Origin: Gammaproteobacteria bacterium
GTDB lineage: Bacteria; Pseudomonadota; Gammaproteobacteria; Steroidobacterales; Steroidobacteraceae
Direction of reading: 5' to 3'
NCBI GenBank assembly: GCA_025359205.1
Contig: JANYHD010000029.1
Coordinates: 1-64,000 of the forward strand
DNA length: 64,000 bases
Part shown: positions 26,401-37,458 of the stretch, one piece after another
Position numbering within the stretch: position 1 is the stretch's first letter
How the letters are laid out: every line of letters starts with the position of its first letter
The notes under the pieces: model-generated
What the model saw: only the letters and a program-made list of their open reading frames with translations
Databases searched by the model: none
Told to the model about the DNA's origin: nothing
Made by a program: the position numbers and the translations under genes

Positions 26401-28184
26401 TGCAGTCCGGGCGCCTCGAGTTCGAAATCCTGGATCCAGGCCACGCCGCCATTGTGCGGGCGGATTTCATAGGGCCGCTCGGCAATGATGCGCAGGCCGA
26501 AACTCTCCAGGATCGGCAGCGCCTCGGAGATGGGCAGCGGTTCGCCGTGGCGGAGCAGGCGCAGATGGGCGCGCGTGTGCTCGGCGCTGGGCGGCAGGTG
26601 CAGGCGCAGGTGTCCGGCGCCGGCGGCCTGCGCGCCGTCCAGATCGGCCATGTCCTGCACGGCCTGCGCGGGCTTCACGTCCTGCTTGTAGGCCGCCGGG
26701 AAGGCGTGCGCAAAGCGCCGATCAAGCGCGGCGGCAGTGGCCTCGTCGTGGCGACGCAGCAGCGCCGCGTGTACCCGCTCGCGCCAGGTGACCAGCGCGG
26801 CGTCCAGCTCGCGCTCGAGCGCGCGCCGCCTGACCGTGGGCTCGGCATCGCCCGTGACGCGCACGGTCACGTGCAGCTGCGCGAGCGGCGCGTCGCCGAC
26901 GGCGAGCGAGGAATCGAGCTGGCCGCCGCCGAGCGCCTGCTTGAGCACGGCCGCGATGCGCTGCAGGGCATCGCTGTCCAGCCGTTCGCGCCCGAGGTAC
27001 ACCAGACATGACCAGAAGTGCCGCAGCTTGTCACGGCGCATCACCAGGCACACGCCGCGCGCGCGCTCATGCAGCGCCAGCACTGCGCGCGCGCAGCGGC
27101 GCAGGTCGGTGGCGGAAGCCTGGAACAGTTCGTCGCGCGGCAGGTTCTCGAGGATGCTGACCAGCCGCTTGCCGTCGTGGCTCGAGGGACGGAACGGGAA
27201 GGAACCGATGACCCGCGCCACCTTCGCGCGCAGCAGCGGTACGCTGCGCGGATCGGCGTGATAGGTGTTTGAAGTCCACAGGCCGCGGAACTGCGCTTCG
27301 CCGCGCAATTTGCCGCGCGCGTCGTATTCCTTGATGGCGACGACGTCGAGATAACCGGGCCGGTGCACGGTGGAGCGATGGTTCGACTTGGTGACTACCA
27401 GCAGCTCGTGTGCTGCCTGGAGCGGTGCCAGCGCCGGCGGCGGCATGTTACGCACGATGCCGAGTTCGGTGCCGGCGATCGGTAGCAGTCGCGCGCCGCC
27501 CGGCGTGCGCCGCACCCGGCTGCGGCGAAAGCCGAGGAAAGTGAAGTGGTTTTCCTCCATGTACTCGAGCAGCGCGGCGCTCTCGCGGACGACGGCAGAC
27601 GGAAATGGCGGCGGACGATCGCGTAGTTGCGTGCAGATGGCCCTGGCAGCCTGGCGCATCGCCGGCCAGTCGGCGCAGGCGTGGCGCACGTCCGCCAGCG
27701 CCATGCGCAGTCGGCCCTGCAGCGCTTCGGCTTCCTGTGCGCCGGAAATGCGATCGATGCGCAGGTACTGCCAGGACTCGTTGACCGGCGCGTGGGCGCC
27801 GTGGCGCTCACCGAAGCGCAGCAGCCGGCCGCCCGCGCCGCGCACCGCGCCCAAGATTGGATGCGCGATGAGCTGGACGCTGTGACCTGTTTCGCTCAGC
27901 GCGAGGTTCAGCGTATCGACGAGGAAGGGCATGTCGTCGGCGATCAGCTCGACGACCGAATAGGTGTGCCCGTGGCCACCCAGCAGCGGCGGGCTGCTCA
28001 CGCGCACCAGCATTTGCCCGGGCGCGCGGCGCGCACCTAAGCGCAGCTGCGCCGCGGCCGCGTCGCGCAATGTCACGGCGCCGGCTGAGCGCCAGTCGCC
28101 CGGTGGGAGGCTGGTGCGCCAGGCGCGCAGCAGGCGCGCCTCGAGTAGCCGCTGACGCGGGCCGCGCGCTTGCGCTTTCTTCAT
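23445..28184 (-). CDS. gdhB: NAD-specific glutamate dehydrogenase, large (about 180 kDa) type
   Basis: A very large enzyme (1579 residues from the ATG at 28184) that deaminates glutamate to 2-oxoglutarate with NAD. The N-terminal half holds ACT-like regulatory domains ([20 protein letters not shown]). The catalytic core is visible as [50 protein letters not shown] and [13 protein letters not shown]. The length is close to Pseudomonas and Stenotrophomonas homologues. Family members are regulated allosterically by arginine, aspartate or citrate. It lies two bases upstream of gpmA on the same strand. An upstream in-frame start at 28268 is possible but reads like non-coding sequence. Confidence 0.95.
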   Translation of the reverse strand: MKKAQARGPRQRLLEARLLRAWRTSLPPGDWRSAGAVTLRDAAAAQLRLGARRAPGQMLVRVSSPPLLGGHGHTYSVVELIADDMPFLVDTLNLALSETGHSVQLIAHPILGAVRGAGGRLLRFGERHGAHAPVNESWQYLRIDRISGAQEAEALQGRLRMALADVRHACADWPAMRQAARAICTQLRDRPPPFPSAVVRESAALLEYMEENHFTFLGFRRSRVRRTPGGARLLPIAGTELGIVRNMPPPALAPLQAAHELLVVTKSNHRSTVHRPGYLDVVAIKEYDARGKLRGEAQFRGLWTSNTYHADPRSVPLLRAKVARVIGSFPFRPSSHDGKRLVSILENLPRDELFQASATDLRRCARAVLALHERARGVCLVMRRDKLRHFWSCLVYLGRERLDSDALQRIAAVLKQALGGGQLDSSLAVGDAPLAQLHVTVRVTGDAEPTVRRRALERELDAALVTWRERVHAALLRRHDEATAAALDRRFAHAFPAAYKQDVKPAQAVQDMADLDGAQAAGAGHLRLHLPPSAEHTRAHLRLLRHGEPLPISEALPILESFGLRIIAERPYEIRPHNGGVAWIQDFELEAPGLHAADGQALETQLNIAYTGVLAGELDSDGFHRLIVSAGLTVPQTRMLRACCRYLLQTGLPFSQAYMERVLHAHGHIARDLWRLFERRLDPATTDRRAQRDAAAIERRLHHAISEVRNPDDDRILRSFMALVLATLRSNYFRGGDAGRPLAFKLQPRAIPGLPEPRPDFEIFVHGTRVEGVHMRRGLIARGGIRWSERPEDFRTEVLGLMKAQHVKNTLIVPVGAKGGFVARRLRAGAPPDERAREVLECYQSYIRCLLDVTDNIVDGAVVPPPQVRRRDGDDPYLVVAADKGTASYSDVANAISAEYGFWLGDAFASGGSAGYDHKKMGITARGAWECVKRHFRELGLDIMRKPFTAAGIGDMSGDVFGNGMLLSPHIRLVAAFDHRHIFIDPEPDARRSLRERARLFRLPRSSWANYDQGCLSAGGVILDRSQKSVALTPQARSLLGLEHERAAPQDVVRAILRLRIDLLWNGGIGTYVKASDESHGEIGDRANDAVRVNGAELRARVLGEGGNLGCSQRGRIEYAQSGGRINTDFVDNSAGVNTSDIEVNLKIMLAGKFGGPAPTGARRRALLASVTDEVAEQVLRNNYLQSQAISLLERRSAADLGDHQQLLRLLEREGELNRALEFLPSDTEIEERIVRGRGLTRPELAVLLAYGKIALNHALTEADVADDPYLAGELERYFPQRWRRRFAQRIAHHRLRSELIATATTNSILNRMDPGFVTRMASQTGADTAAVARAYTVARDSAGLRGLWVAIEALDNRVPAEAQYEALLATRDYVEQLTRRLLLARTTGRHVDIGVEVARLTPAFHEMERLLPAVLPGIAGARYQDLYAQQQAARLPAALAARLAALSSMRATPDLAAIANELRRPLAAVATQYFATAAALGIDWLAEAIRLLRTSGSWQAVARERLYTACLDGQRELARRALRERSGDGAARARWIERLGAPGQQWFQTLRELRASAAPDLAALMAGAEALRNLSQQE

Positions 28185-28234
28185 GCTGCCCGGTCCCCCA
28201 TGTGCGAATCGTACCATTACCGGCGGCGCGCCGA

Positions 28235-29374
28235 TCAGTGCGCGCCCGACGGCTGCACGTCCCTGCAATGCGCGCGCGCCAGGTAGGACTCGCTCTGCAT
28301 CTCGACCAGGCGGCTGGCCGTGCGGCGGAATTCGAATGCCAGGCGTTCGCCGCAGTACAGGCCCGCGGGGGCGGCCGCCGCGGCCACGACCAGCTTCACG
28401 CCCCGGTCATAGAATTCATCGACGAGGCTGATCAGCCGCCGGGCTGGATCGTCCTGCGACCCGTCGAGCACCGGTATGTCGGAAAGAAACACCGTGTGGA
28501 AGCTGTCCGCCAGCAAGGCGTAGTCCGCCGTGCTGCGCGTGCCGCCACACAGCGTCGCGAAACTGAACCAGACCACGCCGCCGGCGCGGCGTTGCGCGGT
28601 GACGTGGCGGCCACCGAGGTCGAGGTGACGCGAGGACTCGCCATGCGCGCCGGCCAGTTCCGCGTACAGCGCTGCGAGCCGCGCGGCGGTCGCCGGATCG
28701 CCACGGTCGAGATAGATCGGCGCCTGGCGCAACTGCCGCAGGCGGTAGTCGGTGCCGGCGTCGACCTCGAGCAGGTCGAGGTGTTGCTCGAGCAGCGTGA
28801 TCGCTGGCAGGAAGCGTGCGCGTTGCAGGCCGTCGCGATACAGGCCCGCGGGCGGCACGTTCGAGGTGAACACCAGCGTGACGCCTTCGCGCAGCATGGC
28901 CTCGAACAGCGTGCCCAGCAACATGGCGTCGGCAATATCGTCGACCTGCAGTTCGTCGATGCACCACACGCTGGCGCGTCGCGCCATGCGCCGCGCCACG
29001 ATCAGCAGCGGTGACTCGTGGCCGCGAATCACTGCCAGCGCAGCATGTATTTCGCGCATGAGCTGGTGGAAGTGCTGGCGCCGGCGCGGGCTGCCGCCCA
29101 GTGAATCGTAGCAGAGGTCCATCAGCCAGGTCTTGCCGCGACCGACTCCGCCCCACAGGTACACGCCCCGCGGCGCGTCGTCGGCGCCGCGCGGCCACAG
29201 GCGCCGGCGGAGCCGCCCGAGCAGGCCGAGCCGCGCTTGCCGCGCCATGAGCTCGGTGCGCAGCCGCTCCAGGCGCGCCACCGCTGCGAGCTGCGCGGGA
29301 TCGCTGTGCCAGCCGCGCTCGCGCAGCTCGCGTTCGTACAGCCTCGCAAGGCCACTGGCGCCGCGCTCGCGCAT
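28235..29374 (-). CDS. zapE: cell-division ATPase ZapE (AFG1 family)
   Basis: A 379-residue AFG1-like P-loop ATPase. Walker A GGVGRGKT lies at residues 75-82, Walker B is SVWCIDELQVDDIAD, and sensor regions follow (LVFTSNVPP, PARRLISLVDEFYDRG). In E. coli ZapE associates with the division ring and destabilises FtsZ polymers. The start at 29374 (MRERGASGLARLYEREL) is chosen by family N-terminus; the frame stays open upstream into the next gene. It begins five bases after the ETF-QO stop, so it is probably co-transcribed with it. Confidence 0.93.
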   Translation of the reverse strand: MRERGASGLARLYERELRERGWHSDPAQLAAVARLERLRTELMARQARLGLLGRLRRRLWPRGADDAPRGVYLWGGVGRGKTWLMDLCYDSLGGSPRRRQHFHQLMREIHAALAVIRGHESPLLIVARRMARRASVWCIDELQVDDIADAMLLGTLFEAMLREGVTLVFTSNVPPAGLYRDGLQRARFLPAITLLEQHLDLLEVDAGTDYRLRQLRQAPIYLDRGDPATAARLAALYAELAGAHGESSRHLDLGGRHVTAQRRAGGVVWFSFATLCGGTRSTADYALLADSFHTVFLSDIPVLDGSQDDPARRLISLVDEFYDRGVKLVVAAAAAPAGLYCGERLAFEFRRTASRLVEMQSESYLARAHCRDVQPSGAH

Positions 29375-29379
29375 CTTCA

Positions 29380-31002
29380 CTACAGGTTCTGGTAGTTGGG
29401 ACCGGACCCGCCCTCGGGCGTGGTCCAGGTGATGAGCTGGTACGGATCCTTGATGTCGCAGGCCTTGCAGTGCACGCAATTGGCGGCGTTGATTTGCAGC
29501 CGGCGCGTGCCATCTTCGGCGGTCAGGATTTCATAAACCGCGGCCGGGCAGAAACGCGTGCAGGGGTTGCCGTATTCGCGCGCGCAGCGATCGGCGCAAA
29601 TGCTGGTGTCGGCGACGTGCAGGTGCACGGGCTGGTTTTCCTCGTGCGCGGTCGAGGCCAGGTAGACGGCCGCGGTCCGATCGCGCGGCGGCAGAGTGCG
29701 CTCCGGCCAGTCGGCGCGGGGCACGGCCGGCGCGCCCGGTGGATCCAGCTTCCGCAGCGTCTGGTCATTGGCGGTGTGGCGCAGCGTCCAGGGCGTGCGG
29801 CCGCCGAGCGCCGTTTCCAGCGCCGCATTCGCCAGGCCCAGCCACAGCCCGCGTTTGAAACCGGGCTTGATGTTGCGCACCGCCTGCAGCGAGCGGCCGC
29901 CGGGCGAGGCGCGCCACGCGGCATCGTAGCCGGCCGGCACGGCATGCGCGTGCAGGTGCTCGGCGGCCAGCATCCCCGAGCGCATCGCCTGGTGGATGCC
30001 CTTGATGCGCGCTGCGTCGAGCGTGCCGGCCGCGTCGCCGATCAGCAGCGCGCCCGGCATTTCCATACAGGGGAGCGCTTGGGCGCCGCCCGCGGCGATG
30101 GCGCGCGCGCCGTAGGCGAGCAGTTCGGCGCCCTCGAGCAGCGCACGTAGCGTGCGATGGTTCTTGAGCTGCTGGAAAGCCTCGAAGGGCCGGAACTGCG
30201 GGTCGCGATAATCGAGGCCAACCACCAGCCCGACATAGACGCGATCCTGGTCGAGGTGATAGATGAAGCCGCCGCCGAAAGTGTCGCGCGGCATCGGCCA
30301 GCCAATGGTGTGTTGCACCAGGCCGGCGCTGGCTCGCCCCGCTGGTAATTGCCACAATTCCTTGAAGCCGAGCGCGAAGGTGGGCGGTGAGCGATCGGCG
30401 TCCAGTTTGTAGCGTGCAATGAGTTGCTTGCTGATGCTGCCGCGGCAACCTTCCGCGAACACCGTGACTGGGGCATGGATCTCGGCGCCGAGCGTGTAGT
30501 GCGGTCCGGCGCTGCCATCGCGCGCGCGTCCCATGTCACCCAGCTGCACGCCGCGGACTGCGCCGGCTTCGTTGTACAGGGCCTCGCTCGCGGCGAAGCC
30601 AGTAAAGATGTCGACGCCGGCGGCCTCGGCTTTTGCACCCAGCCATGGGACGAGCTGCGAGATCGAGACGATGAAATTTCCATGATTGCGCTGCTGCGGC
30701 GGCGTTGGCATGCGGTAGCTGCCACGCGCGGTCAGGAAGCGGAACTCGTCGCGCTGCACCGGCACGCAGGTCGGCGGCGGCGCGGCGCGCCAGTCGGGCA
30801 CCAGCGCGTCGAGCGCCACCGGGTCGAGCACGGCCCCCGAGAGTGAATGGGCTCCCAGGCTCGCCGCTTTCTCGACCACGCACACGGAACGCTCTGGATT
30901 CAATTGCCGCAGCCGCAGCGCGCAGGCGAGGCCCGCAGGTCCGGCGCCGACGATCGCCATGTCGTAGTCCATCACGTCACGCTCGCTCGCGCCCGCGCTC
31001 AT
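29380..31002 (-). CDS. electron transfer flavoprotein-ubiquinone oxidoreductase
   Basis: A 540-residue membrane-associated enzyme that passes electrons from ETF to ubiquinone. An N-terminal FAD-binding AIVGAGPAGLACALRL, the SLGAHSLSGAVLDP motif and a C-terminal [4Fe-4S] ferredoxin-like domain (CADRCAREYGNPCTRFCPA with INAANCVHCKACDIKDP) are all present. The usual C-terminus ends in GSGPNYQNL. No ETF subunits or acyl-CoA dehydrogenases lie in the window. It overlaps plsC by four bases and precedes zapE by five, forming a plsC-etfQO-zapE transcription unit. Confidence 0.96.
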   Translation of the reverse strand: MSAGASERDVMDYDMAIVGAGPAGLACALRLRQLNPERSVCVVEKAASLGAHSLSGAVLDPVALDALVPDWRAAPPPTCVPVQRDEFRFLTARGSYRMPTPPQQRNHGNFIVSISQLVPWLGAKAEAAGVDIFTGFAASEALYNEAGAVRGVQLGDMGRARDGSAGPHYTLGAEIHAPVTVFAEGCRGSISKQLIARYKLDADRSPPTFALGFKELWQLPAGRASAGLVQHTIGWPMPRDTFGGGFIYHLDQDRVYVGLVVGLDYRDPQFRPFEAFQQLKNHRTLRALLEGAELLAYGARAIAAGGAQALPCMEMPGALLIGDAAGTLDAARIKGIHQAMRSGMLAAEHLHAHAVPAGYDAAWRASPGGRSLQAVRNIKPGFKRGLWLGLANAALETALGGRTPWTLRHTANDQTLRKLDPPGAPAVPRADWPERTLPPRDRTAAVYLASTAHEENQPVHLHVADTSICADRCAREYGNPCTRFCPAAVYEILTAEDGTRRLQINAANCVHCKACDIKDPYQLITWTTPEGGSGPNYQNL

Positions 31003-31766
31003 GCCTTCACTCCCGCTGCGTCAATTTCGCCAGTGGCCGCAAGGATGGCGGCGCGCGCTGCGTCGCGCAAGGCCGCGGCACCGTCCGGGTGATTCGGCTC
31101 GGGGACCAGTATCCCGAGACCGGTAACGGATATCAGCCCGGGCCTGGGCAGGATGCTGCCTGGGGCCAGGCAGTGGCGCGTGCCCAGGATCGCCAGCGGC
31201 GCTATCGGGGCGCCGGCGCGTTCCGCCGCAGCAAAGGCGCCGGTGTGGAAGCGCAGTAGCCCGGGCTCGTGCAGGAAGGTGCCTTCGGGGAAGAAGGCCA
31301 GCGAGCTGCCACGCGCGGCACTGCGGATGACGCGCAAGGCATCGCGCGAACCACCGGATTGGTTGCCGCGCGTCACGAACTGCACGCTGATCCGCCGCAG
31401 CAGGAACCCGGCCAGCGGCACTGCGGCCATTTCACGCTTGATAACGAAATCAAAGCGCGGCGGCAGCGCGGCTGCCAGCACTACGCCATCGAGATAGCTG
31501 CAGTGGTTGGCGACGACGATGCAGGGGTCGGGGAGCGGCACAGGCCAGCGCACGCGCACCGGCATGCCCATCAGCGTCAGCGAGAGTCGGGCGCTCCAGC
31601 GGATCAGGCGCCGGCGGCCGGCGAGGGTGGGGATGAACGCCAGCAGTGGGAGCGAGAGCAGGGCGAGCAGCAGGAAGGCCGCGGCGGCGTAGAGGCCATA
31701 AATGAACCTGATTGGCAGCAACAAGGCGTCCACCGTGGTGCGCTGCGGCGAGGCGGTCGGCGTCAC
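30999..31766 (-). CDS. plsC: 1-acyl-sn-glycerol-3-phosphate acyltransferase family protein
   Basis: A 255-residue membrane-bound acyltransferase that makes phosphatidic acid from lysophosphatidic acid, or acts on a related lysolipid. The N-terminal hydrophobic segment (LLLPIRFIYGLYAAAAFLLLALLSLPLLAF) lies before the catalytic NHCSYLDG (HX4D). The substrate-binding FFPEGTF follows. It is the first gene of a three-gene unit and shares a 143-base divergent region with xerD that contains two CRP-like sites. Confidence 0.88.
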   Translation of the reverse strand: MTPTASPQRTTVDALLLPIRFIYGLYAAAAFLLLALLSLPLLAFIPTLAGRRRLIRWSARLSLTLMGMPVRVRWPVPLPDPCIVVANHCSYLDGVVLAAALPPRFDFVIKREMAAVPLAGFLLRRISVQFVTRGNQSGGSRDALRVIRSAARGSSLAFFPEGTFLHEPGLLRFHTGAFAAAERAGAPIAPLAILGTRHCLAPGSILPRPGLISVTGLGILVPEPNHPDGAAALRDAARAAILAATGEIDAAGVKA

Positions 31767-31794
31767 GGTTTTTGCTGCTTCAATCGCTGTTTTG

Positions 31795-31810
31795 TGTGAT
31801 CCAGGTCACC
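31795..31810. promoter_or_regulatory. CRP-like operator, near-perfect
   Basis: TGTGATCCAGGTCACC matches the CRP consensus TGTGA-N6-TCACA at nine of ten specified bases. It lies 29 bases upstream of the plsC start, between plsC and xerD. A perfect copy lies 38 bases further right. The regulator could be CRP, Vfr or Clp; none is encoded here. Confidence 0.55.
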
Positions 31811-31832
31811 CTATGTTAACCGTTGGCGTGGT

Positions 31833-31848
31833 TGTGAGTCCCATCACA
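31833..31848. promoter_or_regulatory. CRP-like operator, perfect half-sites
   Basis: TGTGAGTCCCATCACA has both half-sites exactly as in the CRP consensus. It is 62 bases upstream of the chosen xerD start and 67 bases upstream of plsC, so it could act on either gene. Its partner site begins 38 bases to the left. Confidence 0.6.
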
Positions 31849-31909
31849 CCGTCCGGTGGGGCCCCCTTTGCATACTGCGGACCTGAGGCAATCCGCCAGC
31901 GCACCAGGA

Positions 31910-32845
31910 ATGGCATTGAGCAGACACGCAACTGTGACCGCCGAGCCGGCCCCCGAAATTGTCGATCCGATCATCGGGCGCTTCCTCGATGCGGTATGGA
32001 TGGAGCGCGGGCTCTCGCCGAATACGCTGGCCGCGTACCGCGCCGACCTGATCGCGCTGTCGCGTTGGCTCGCCCAGCGCAATATCGTACTGGCGCGCAC
32101 CGGGCGCGCCGACGTGCTGGCCTTCATCGCTGCGCGCGCGGCCGGCGGTTCACGGCCGCGCTCGACCGCGCGCCAGCTCTCTTCTTTTCGCCGTTTCTTC
32201 CGCTACCTGATGCGCGAGGGCGTGGTGCGCGAGGATCCGACCGCGCAGATTGCCATGCCGCGCATTGGTCGCTCGCTGCCGAAGTCACTGACCGAGGCCG
32301 AGGTCGAATCGCTCCTGATGGCGCCGACTGTCAGTGATCCGCTCGGCAACCGCGACCGCACCATGCTGGAAGTGCTCTACGCCACTGGACTCCGTGTCTC
32401 CGAGCTGGTCAGCCTGCGCGTCGACAACGTGAACATGAACCAGGGCGTTCTGCGCGTACTGGGCAAGGGTAACCGCGAGCGGCTCATTCCGTTGGGCGAG
32501 GAAGCCGTGCGCTGGCTCGGCGCCTTCGTCGGCAGCCCGCGCGCCGAGATCCTGCTCGACCGCAGCACCGACTACCTGTTTCCGACTCGCCGCGGCGATC
32601 GCATGACGCGGCAGGCCTTCTGGCACATCATCAAGCGCTACGCCCGCAAGGCGAGCGTCAATAACGACCTTTCGCCGCATACGCTCCGTCACGCCTTCGC
32701 GACCCACCTACTGAACCACGGCGCCGACCTGCGCGTGGTGCAGATGCTGCTCGGCCACAGTGACCTGTCGACCACGCAGATCTACACGCATGTGGCGCGC
32801 GAACGCATGAAGGAACTGCACGCCGAGCATCATCCGCGGGGCTGA
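31910..32845 (+). CDS. xerD: tyrosine recombinase XerD
   Basis: A 311-residue site-specific recombinase resolving chromosome dimers at dif with XerC and FtsK. An N-terminal SAM-like core-binding domain (RFLDAVWMERGLSPNTLAAYRADL) is followed by the catalytic domain. Catalytic residues are visible in order: R (ATGLRVSEL), K (VLGKGNRERL), HxxR (LSPHTLRHAF), H (LLGHSDLSTTQ) and the nucleophile Y (QIYTHV). The ATG at 31910 gives the family length; GTG 31856 would add 18 residues overlapping the operator region. Confidence 0.95.
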   Translation: MALSRHATVTAEPAPEIVDPIIGRFLDAVWMERGLSPNTLAAYRADLIALSRWLAQRNIVLARTGRADVLAFIAARAAGGSRPRSTARQLSSFRRFFRYLMREGVVREDPTAQIAMPRIGRSLPKSLTEAEVESLLMAPTVSDPLGNRDRTMLEVLYATGLRVSELVSLRVDNVNMNQGVLRVLGKGNRERLIPLGEEAVRWLGAFVGSPRAEILLDRSTDYLFPTRRGDRMTRQAFWHIIKRYARKASVNNDLSPHTLRHAFATHLLNHGADLRVVQMLLGHSDLSTTQIYTHVARERMKELHAEHHPRG

Positions 32846-32916
32846 CCCCGGCCGCGGCTAAGCCAGCGCCTAAGCCTGCGGCGGCCTGTACCGCGCTCTG
32901 TTAAACTCAGGGGTCT

Positions 32917-33723
32917 ATGAAATCAACCAATAGTCTGCGCTGGTGCCTGGCGGCCGTGTTGAGCGGCGCGGCATTGGCGTTGCGCGCGGCGAGCGCACCC
33001 GCGCCATCGGCACCGCCAACCGCTCCCGCCGCCGCCGCCGCCGTGATGACGCCGCTCGAGGCCGAGCTGGCCGCAGTGGCCTCACACTTGCCCGGCGCGC
33101 ATCCCGGTGACCTGCGCACCACCCCGATCCCGGGCATCTATGAATTTCGCCAGGGCGCCGAGCTGGTGTACGTGACGGCGGACGGCCGCTATGGCTTCGC
33201 TGGCGACCTGTACCGGCTCGCCGACCGCAGCAATCTCAGCGACGCGCGGCGGCGTGAACTGCGCCTGGACCTGATCCGCGCGGTGCCCGAATCGTCGATG
33301 GTGGTGTTCGCGCCGCCGCAGACCCGGTACACGATCACGGTCTTCACCGATGTCGATTGCACCTACTGCCGCGCGTTGCACAAGCAGATTGCCGAGTACA
33401 ACCGCCTCGGCGTGAAGGTGCGCTACCTGTTCTTCCCGCGCAGCGGACCGAACACCGAGAGCTGGTCGAAGGCGGAGCAGGTCTGGTGCTCGGCCGACCG
33501 CCAGGCGGCCCTGACGCAGGCGAAGCTCGGCGTCGCGCTGAAATCCGCGGTGTGCAAGCCCAATCCCGTCGCCGAGCAGTACGCGCTCGGGCGCGCAATC
33601 GGTCTCACTGGCACTCCAGGCATCGTCACGGAATCAGGCGATCTGCTGCCGGGCTACGCGCCGCCCGACGAGTTGGTGCAGGAACTGCAGCGGGACAAGA
33701 TCCAGGGCAAGCCGCCGGGCTAG
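32917..33723 (+). CDS. dsbC: periplasmic disulfide isomerase DsbC
   Basis: A 268-residue periplasmic thiol:disulfide isomerase. The signal peptide is cleaved near ALRAASA (about residue 26), followed by an Ala/Pro-rich linker. An N-terminal dimerisation domain (IPGIYEFRQGAELVYVTADGRYGFAGDLY) precedes a thioredoxin fold with the active site C148-T-Y-C151 and the cis-proline TGTPG. E. coli uses CGYC; CTYC is a frequent variant. It follows xerD in the same direction, an arrangement common in gammaproteobacteria (xerD-dsbC). It converges on fdxA with 29 bases between. Confidence 0.94.
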   Translation: MKSTNSLRWCLAAVLSGAALALRAASAPAPSAPPTAPAAAAAVMTPLEAELAAVASHLPGAHPGDLRTTPIPGIYEFRQGAELVYVTADGRYGFAGDLYRLADRSNLSDARRRELRLDLIRAVPESSMVVFAPPQTRYTITVFTDVDCTYCRALHKQIAEYNRLGVKVRYLFFPRSGPNTESWSKAEQVWCSADRQAALTQAKLGVALKSAVCKPNPVAEQYALGRAIGLTGTPGIVTESGDLLPGYAPPDELVQELQRDKIQGKPPG

Positions 33724-33752
33724 GGCGCCGGGTACAGGGCCCGAGGCGCAGC

Positions 33753-34076
33753 TCAGCGCTCCAGCATACCGAGCTTGTCGGGCTTGCCGTCCCATTCCTT
33801 GGCGTCGGCCGGCGGCGTGCCGCGCTCGGAAATGACCGGCCACTGCTTGGCGAGCTCGGCATTCAGCGCCGTGAATTTTTCCTGGCCGGCGGGCAGCTCT
33901 TCCTCGGAATAGATCGCCTCGGCCGGACATTCCGGCTCACACAGCGTGCAATCGATGCATTCATCCGGGTCGATGACCAGGAAGTTCGGGCCGACGTGAA
34001 AGCAATCCACGGGGCAGACTTCCACGCAATCCATGTATTTGCACTTGATGCAGTTTTCGGTGACGACGAAGGTCAT
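33753..34076 (-). CDS. fdxA: seven-iron ferredoxin FdxA
   Basis: A 107-residue ferredoxin with one [3Fe-4S] and one [4Fe-4S] cluster. The cysteine pattern [21 protein letters not shown] and [12 protein letters not shown] matches the Azotobacter/Pseudomonas FdxA family, including the long C-terminal helix tail ([21 protein letters not shown]). It is a cytoplasmic low-potential electron carrier whose partners are unknown here. It sits alone on the minus strand, convergent with dsbC. Confidence 0.95.
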   Translation of the reverse strand: MTFVVTENCIKCKYMDCVEVCPVDCFHVGPNFLVIDPDECIDCTLCEPECPAEAIYSEEELPAGQEKFTALNAELAKQWPVISERGTPPADAKEWDGKPDKLGMLER

Positions 34077-34199
34077 TGAGGCTCCGGATCAAACGGGGCG
34101 CGGCTCGGCGCAGCGGGGAACGCGCTATTGTGCCAAAGGTCCCCGCCAGCGCAAGCGGCGGATGCGCCAGCGCATTCGGCGGGCGGGCGGGCCTACCGA

Positions 34200-34748
34200 T
34201 CAGTGCGCCCGGCGCTCTATATCGTGAAAATGGATGTGCTCGACCTGCTCCCGCCGGTCAGCGAGGTAGCGCTCGAGGGCGAAGTGGATGCTGGCAAAGG
34301 CGATGTCATCCCAGGGAATTTCGCTCTCCTGGAACAGGGCCGTTTCCAGGCTTTCGGCGCCAGAGGCGTGCTGGGCATTGCGCATGCGGGCGCGGAACAT
34401 CACGTGCACCTGGGCCGCGTGCAGCACGTTGACCACGCTGAGCAGCGTGCCCACTTCGACCTCGGCCAGGGCCTCCTCCTGGGTCTCGCGCGCCGCTGCG
34501 GCATGCATCGATTCGCCGATCTCGAGGAAGCCCGCGGGCGCGGTCCAGTAGCCGCGGCGCGGTTCAATCGCGCGCCGGCACAGCAGGATGCGTCCCTCCC
34601 ACGCGGGCACGCAGCCGACCACGACGCGGGGATTCTCGTAGTGCACCGTGCCGCAGCTATCGCACACGGCGCGCGGCAATTGGTCGCCTTCCGGGACCCG
34701 CCGGCTCACGGCGTGCCCGCAGTTGCTGCAGAACCTGATCGTTGACAT
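34200..34748 (-). CDS. Nudix hydrolase with N-terminal zinc ribbon
   Basis: A 182-residue NADH-pyrophosphatase-like Nudix protein. A zinc-ribbon with four cysteines (FCSNCGHAV and VCDSCGTVHY) is followed by the Nudix box GFLEIGESMHAAAARETQEE, with its catalytic RE-x-x-EE. The box lacks the usual glycine after the EE pair. The substrate is a nucleoside diphosphate derivative by family; it cannot be specified. The start at 34748 (MSTIRFCSNCG) is used because the upstream open frame would run into a palindrome and tRNA promoter region. Confidence 0.88.
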   Translation of the reverse strand: MSTIRFCSNCGHAVSRRVPEGDQLPRAVCDSCGTVHYENPRVVVGCVPAWEGRILLCRRAIEPRRGYWTAPAGFLEIGESMHAAAARETQEEALAEVEVGTLLSVVNVLHAAQVHVMFRARMRNAQHASGAESLETALFQESEIPWDDIAFASIHFALERYLADRREQVEHIHFHDIERRAH

Positions 34749-34767
34749 GGTGGCCTGTAATCGGGGG

Positions 34768-34788
34768 ATTCGGGTATCGTACCCGAAT
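34768..34788. repeat. perfect 9-bp inverted repeat upstream of tRNA-Leu
   Basis: ATTCGGGTA-TCG-TACCCGAAT is a perfect palindrome with a three-base centre. It lies seven bases before the tRNA 5' end and 19 bases beyond the divergent Nudix start. It could be an operator or a leader hairpin removed during tRNA processing. It has no T-tract and is not a typical terminator. Confidence 0.7.
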
Positions 34789-34795
34789 TGCCCAC

Positions 34796-34880
34796 GGCCT
34801 CGTGGCGGAACTGGTAGACGCAGTCGACTCAAAATCGACCGGGCTTGCCCATCTCGGTTCGACTCCGAGCGAGGCCACCA
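34796..34880 (+). tRNA. tRNA-Leu (anticodon CAA)
   Basis: A complete 85-base cloverleaf with encoded CCA. The acceptor stem GGCCTCG pairs with CGAGGCC. The anticodon stem GTCGA/TCGAC encloses loop CTCAAAA, giving anticodon CAA (34830-34832), which reads UUG codons. A long variable arm (GGGCTTGCCCATC) marks a class II tRNA. The T-arm CTCGG-TTCGACT-CCGAG is intact. queA starts ten bases after the CCA, so the tRNA and queA may share a transcript. Confidence 0.97.
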
Positions 34881-34890
34881 ATCTCCAAAG

Positions 34891-37052
<2,162 letters not shown>

Positions 37053-37066
37053 TGCCGCCCTTTTTC

Positions 37067-37089
37067 GCACCCGGGCTGGCACCGGGTGC
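37067..37089 (+). promoter_or_regulatory. 8-bp hairpin in the yajC leader
   Basis: GCACCCGG pairs perfectly with CCGGGTGC around a seven-base loop, between tgt and yajC. Five T residues precede rather than follow it, so it is not an intrinsic terminator on the plus strand. It could modulate yajC-secDF expression or stabilise a processed mRNA end. Confidence 0.4.
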
Positions 37090-37125
37090 CCCGACAACCG
37101 AAGCCAACAACCTGAAGGTCTGCCC

Positions 37126-37455
37126 ATGGATTCCCTGATTTCACCGGCCTACGCACAGGCAGCGGGTGCGCCCGCCGGAGCCGGCTACGGCCAGATCCTC
37201 ATCCTGGTCGTGTTCGTTGCGATCTTCTACTTCATGCTGATCCGGCCGCAGCAGAAGCGCCAGAAGGAGCTGCAGGCAATGCTCTCCAAGCTGGCGAATG
37301 GCGACGAGGTCGTCACCAGCGGCGGCATACTCGGCCGGATCACCGATGTGGGTGAAAGCTTCGTCACGCTCGAAGTGGCCGACGGCGTGCGCATCCGCGT
37401 GCAGCGCGCCCAGATCTCGCAGCTCATGCCCAAGGGCACGCTGAAGGGCGCCTGA
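37126..37455 (+). CDS. yajC: preprotein translocase subunit YajC
   Basis: A 109-residue inner-membrane accessory subunit of the Sec translocon, working with SecDF. One transmembrane segment (ILILVVFVAIFYFMLI, about 24-39) is followed by RPQQKRQKE and a cytoplasmic beta domain (GDEVVTSGGILGRITDV). The ATG at 37126 fits the family N-terminus (MDSLISPAYAQ); the frame is open upstream into tgt but that part is not coding. It is four bases before secD. Confidence 0.95.
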   Translation: MDSLISPAYAQAAGAPAGAGYGQILILVVFVAIFYFMLIRPQQKRQKELQAMLSKLANGDEVVTSGGILGRITDVGESFVTLEVADGVRIRVQRAQISQLMPKGTLKGA

Positions 37456-37458
37456 GTC

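Noticed and set aside
25242-27011. 589-codon open frame on the plus strand opposite the glutamate dehydrogenase gene
   Set aside because: It is antisense to a conserved catalytic region, has no recognisable domain or ribosome site, and long antisense frames are expected in G+C-rich DNA.
33724-33752. Terminator between convergent dsbC and fdxA
   Set aside because: No stem-loop with a T-tract can be drawn in the 29 bases.
37067-37089. Intrinsic terminator after tgt
   Set aside because: The hairpin is perfect, but the T-run lies before it rather than after it, and the minus strand has no T-tract following it either.
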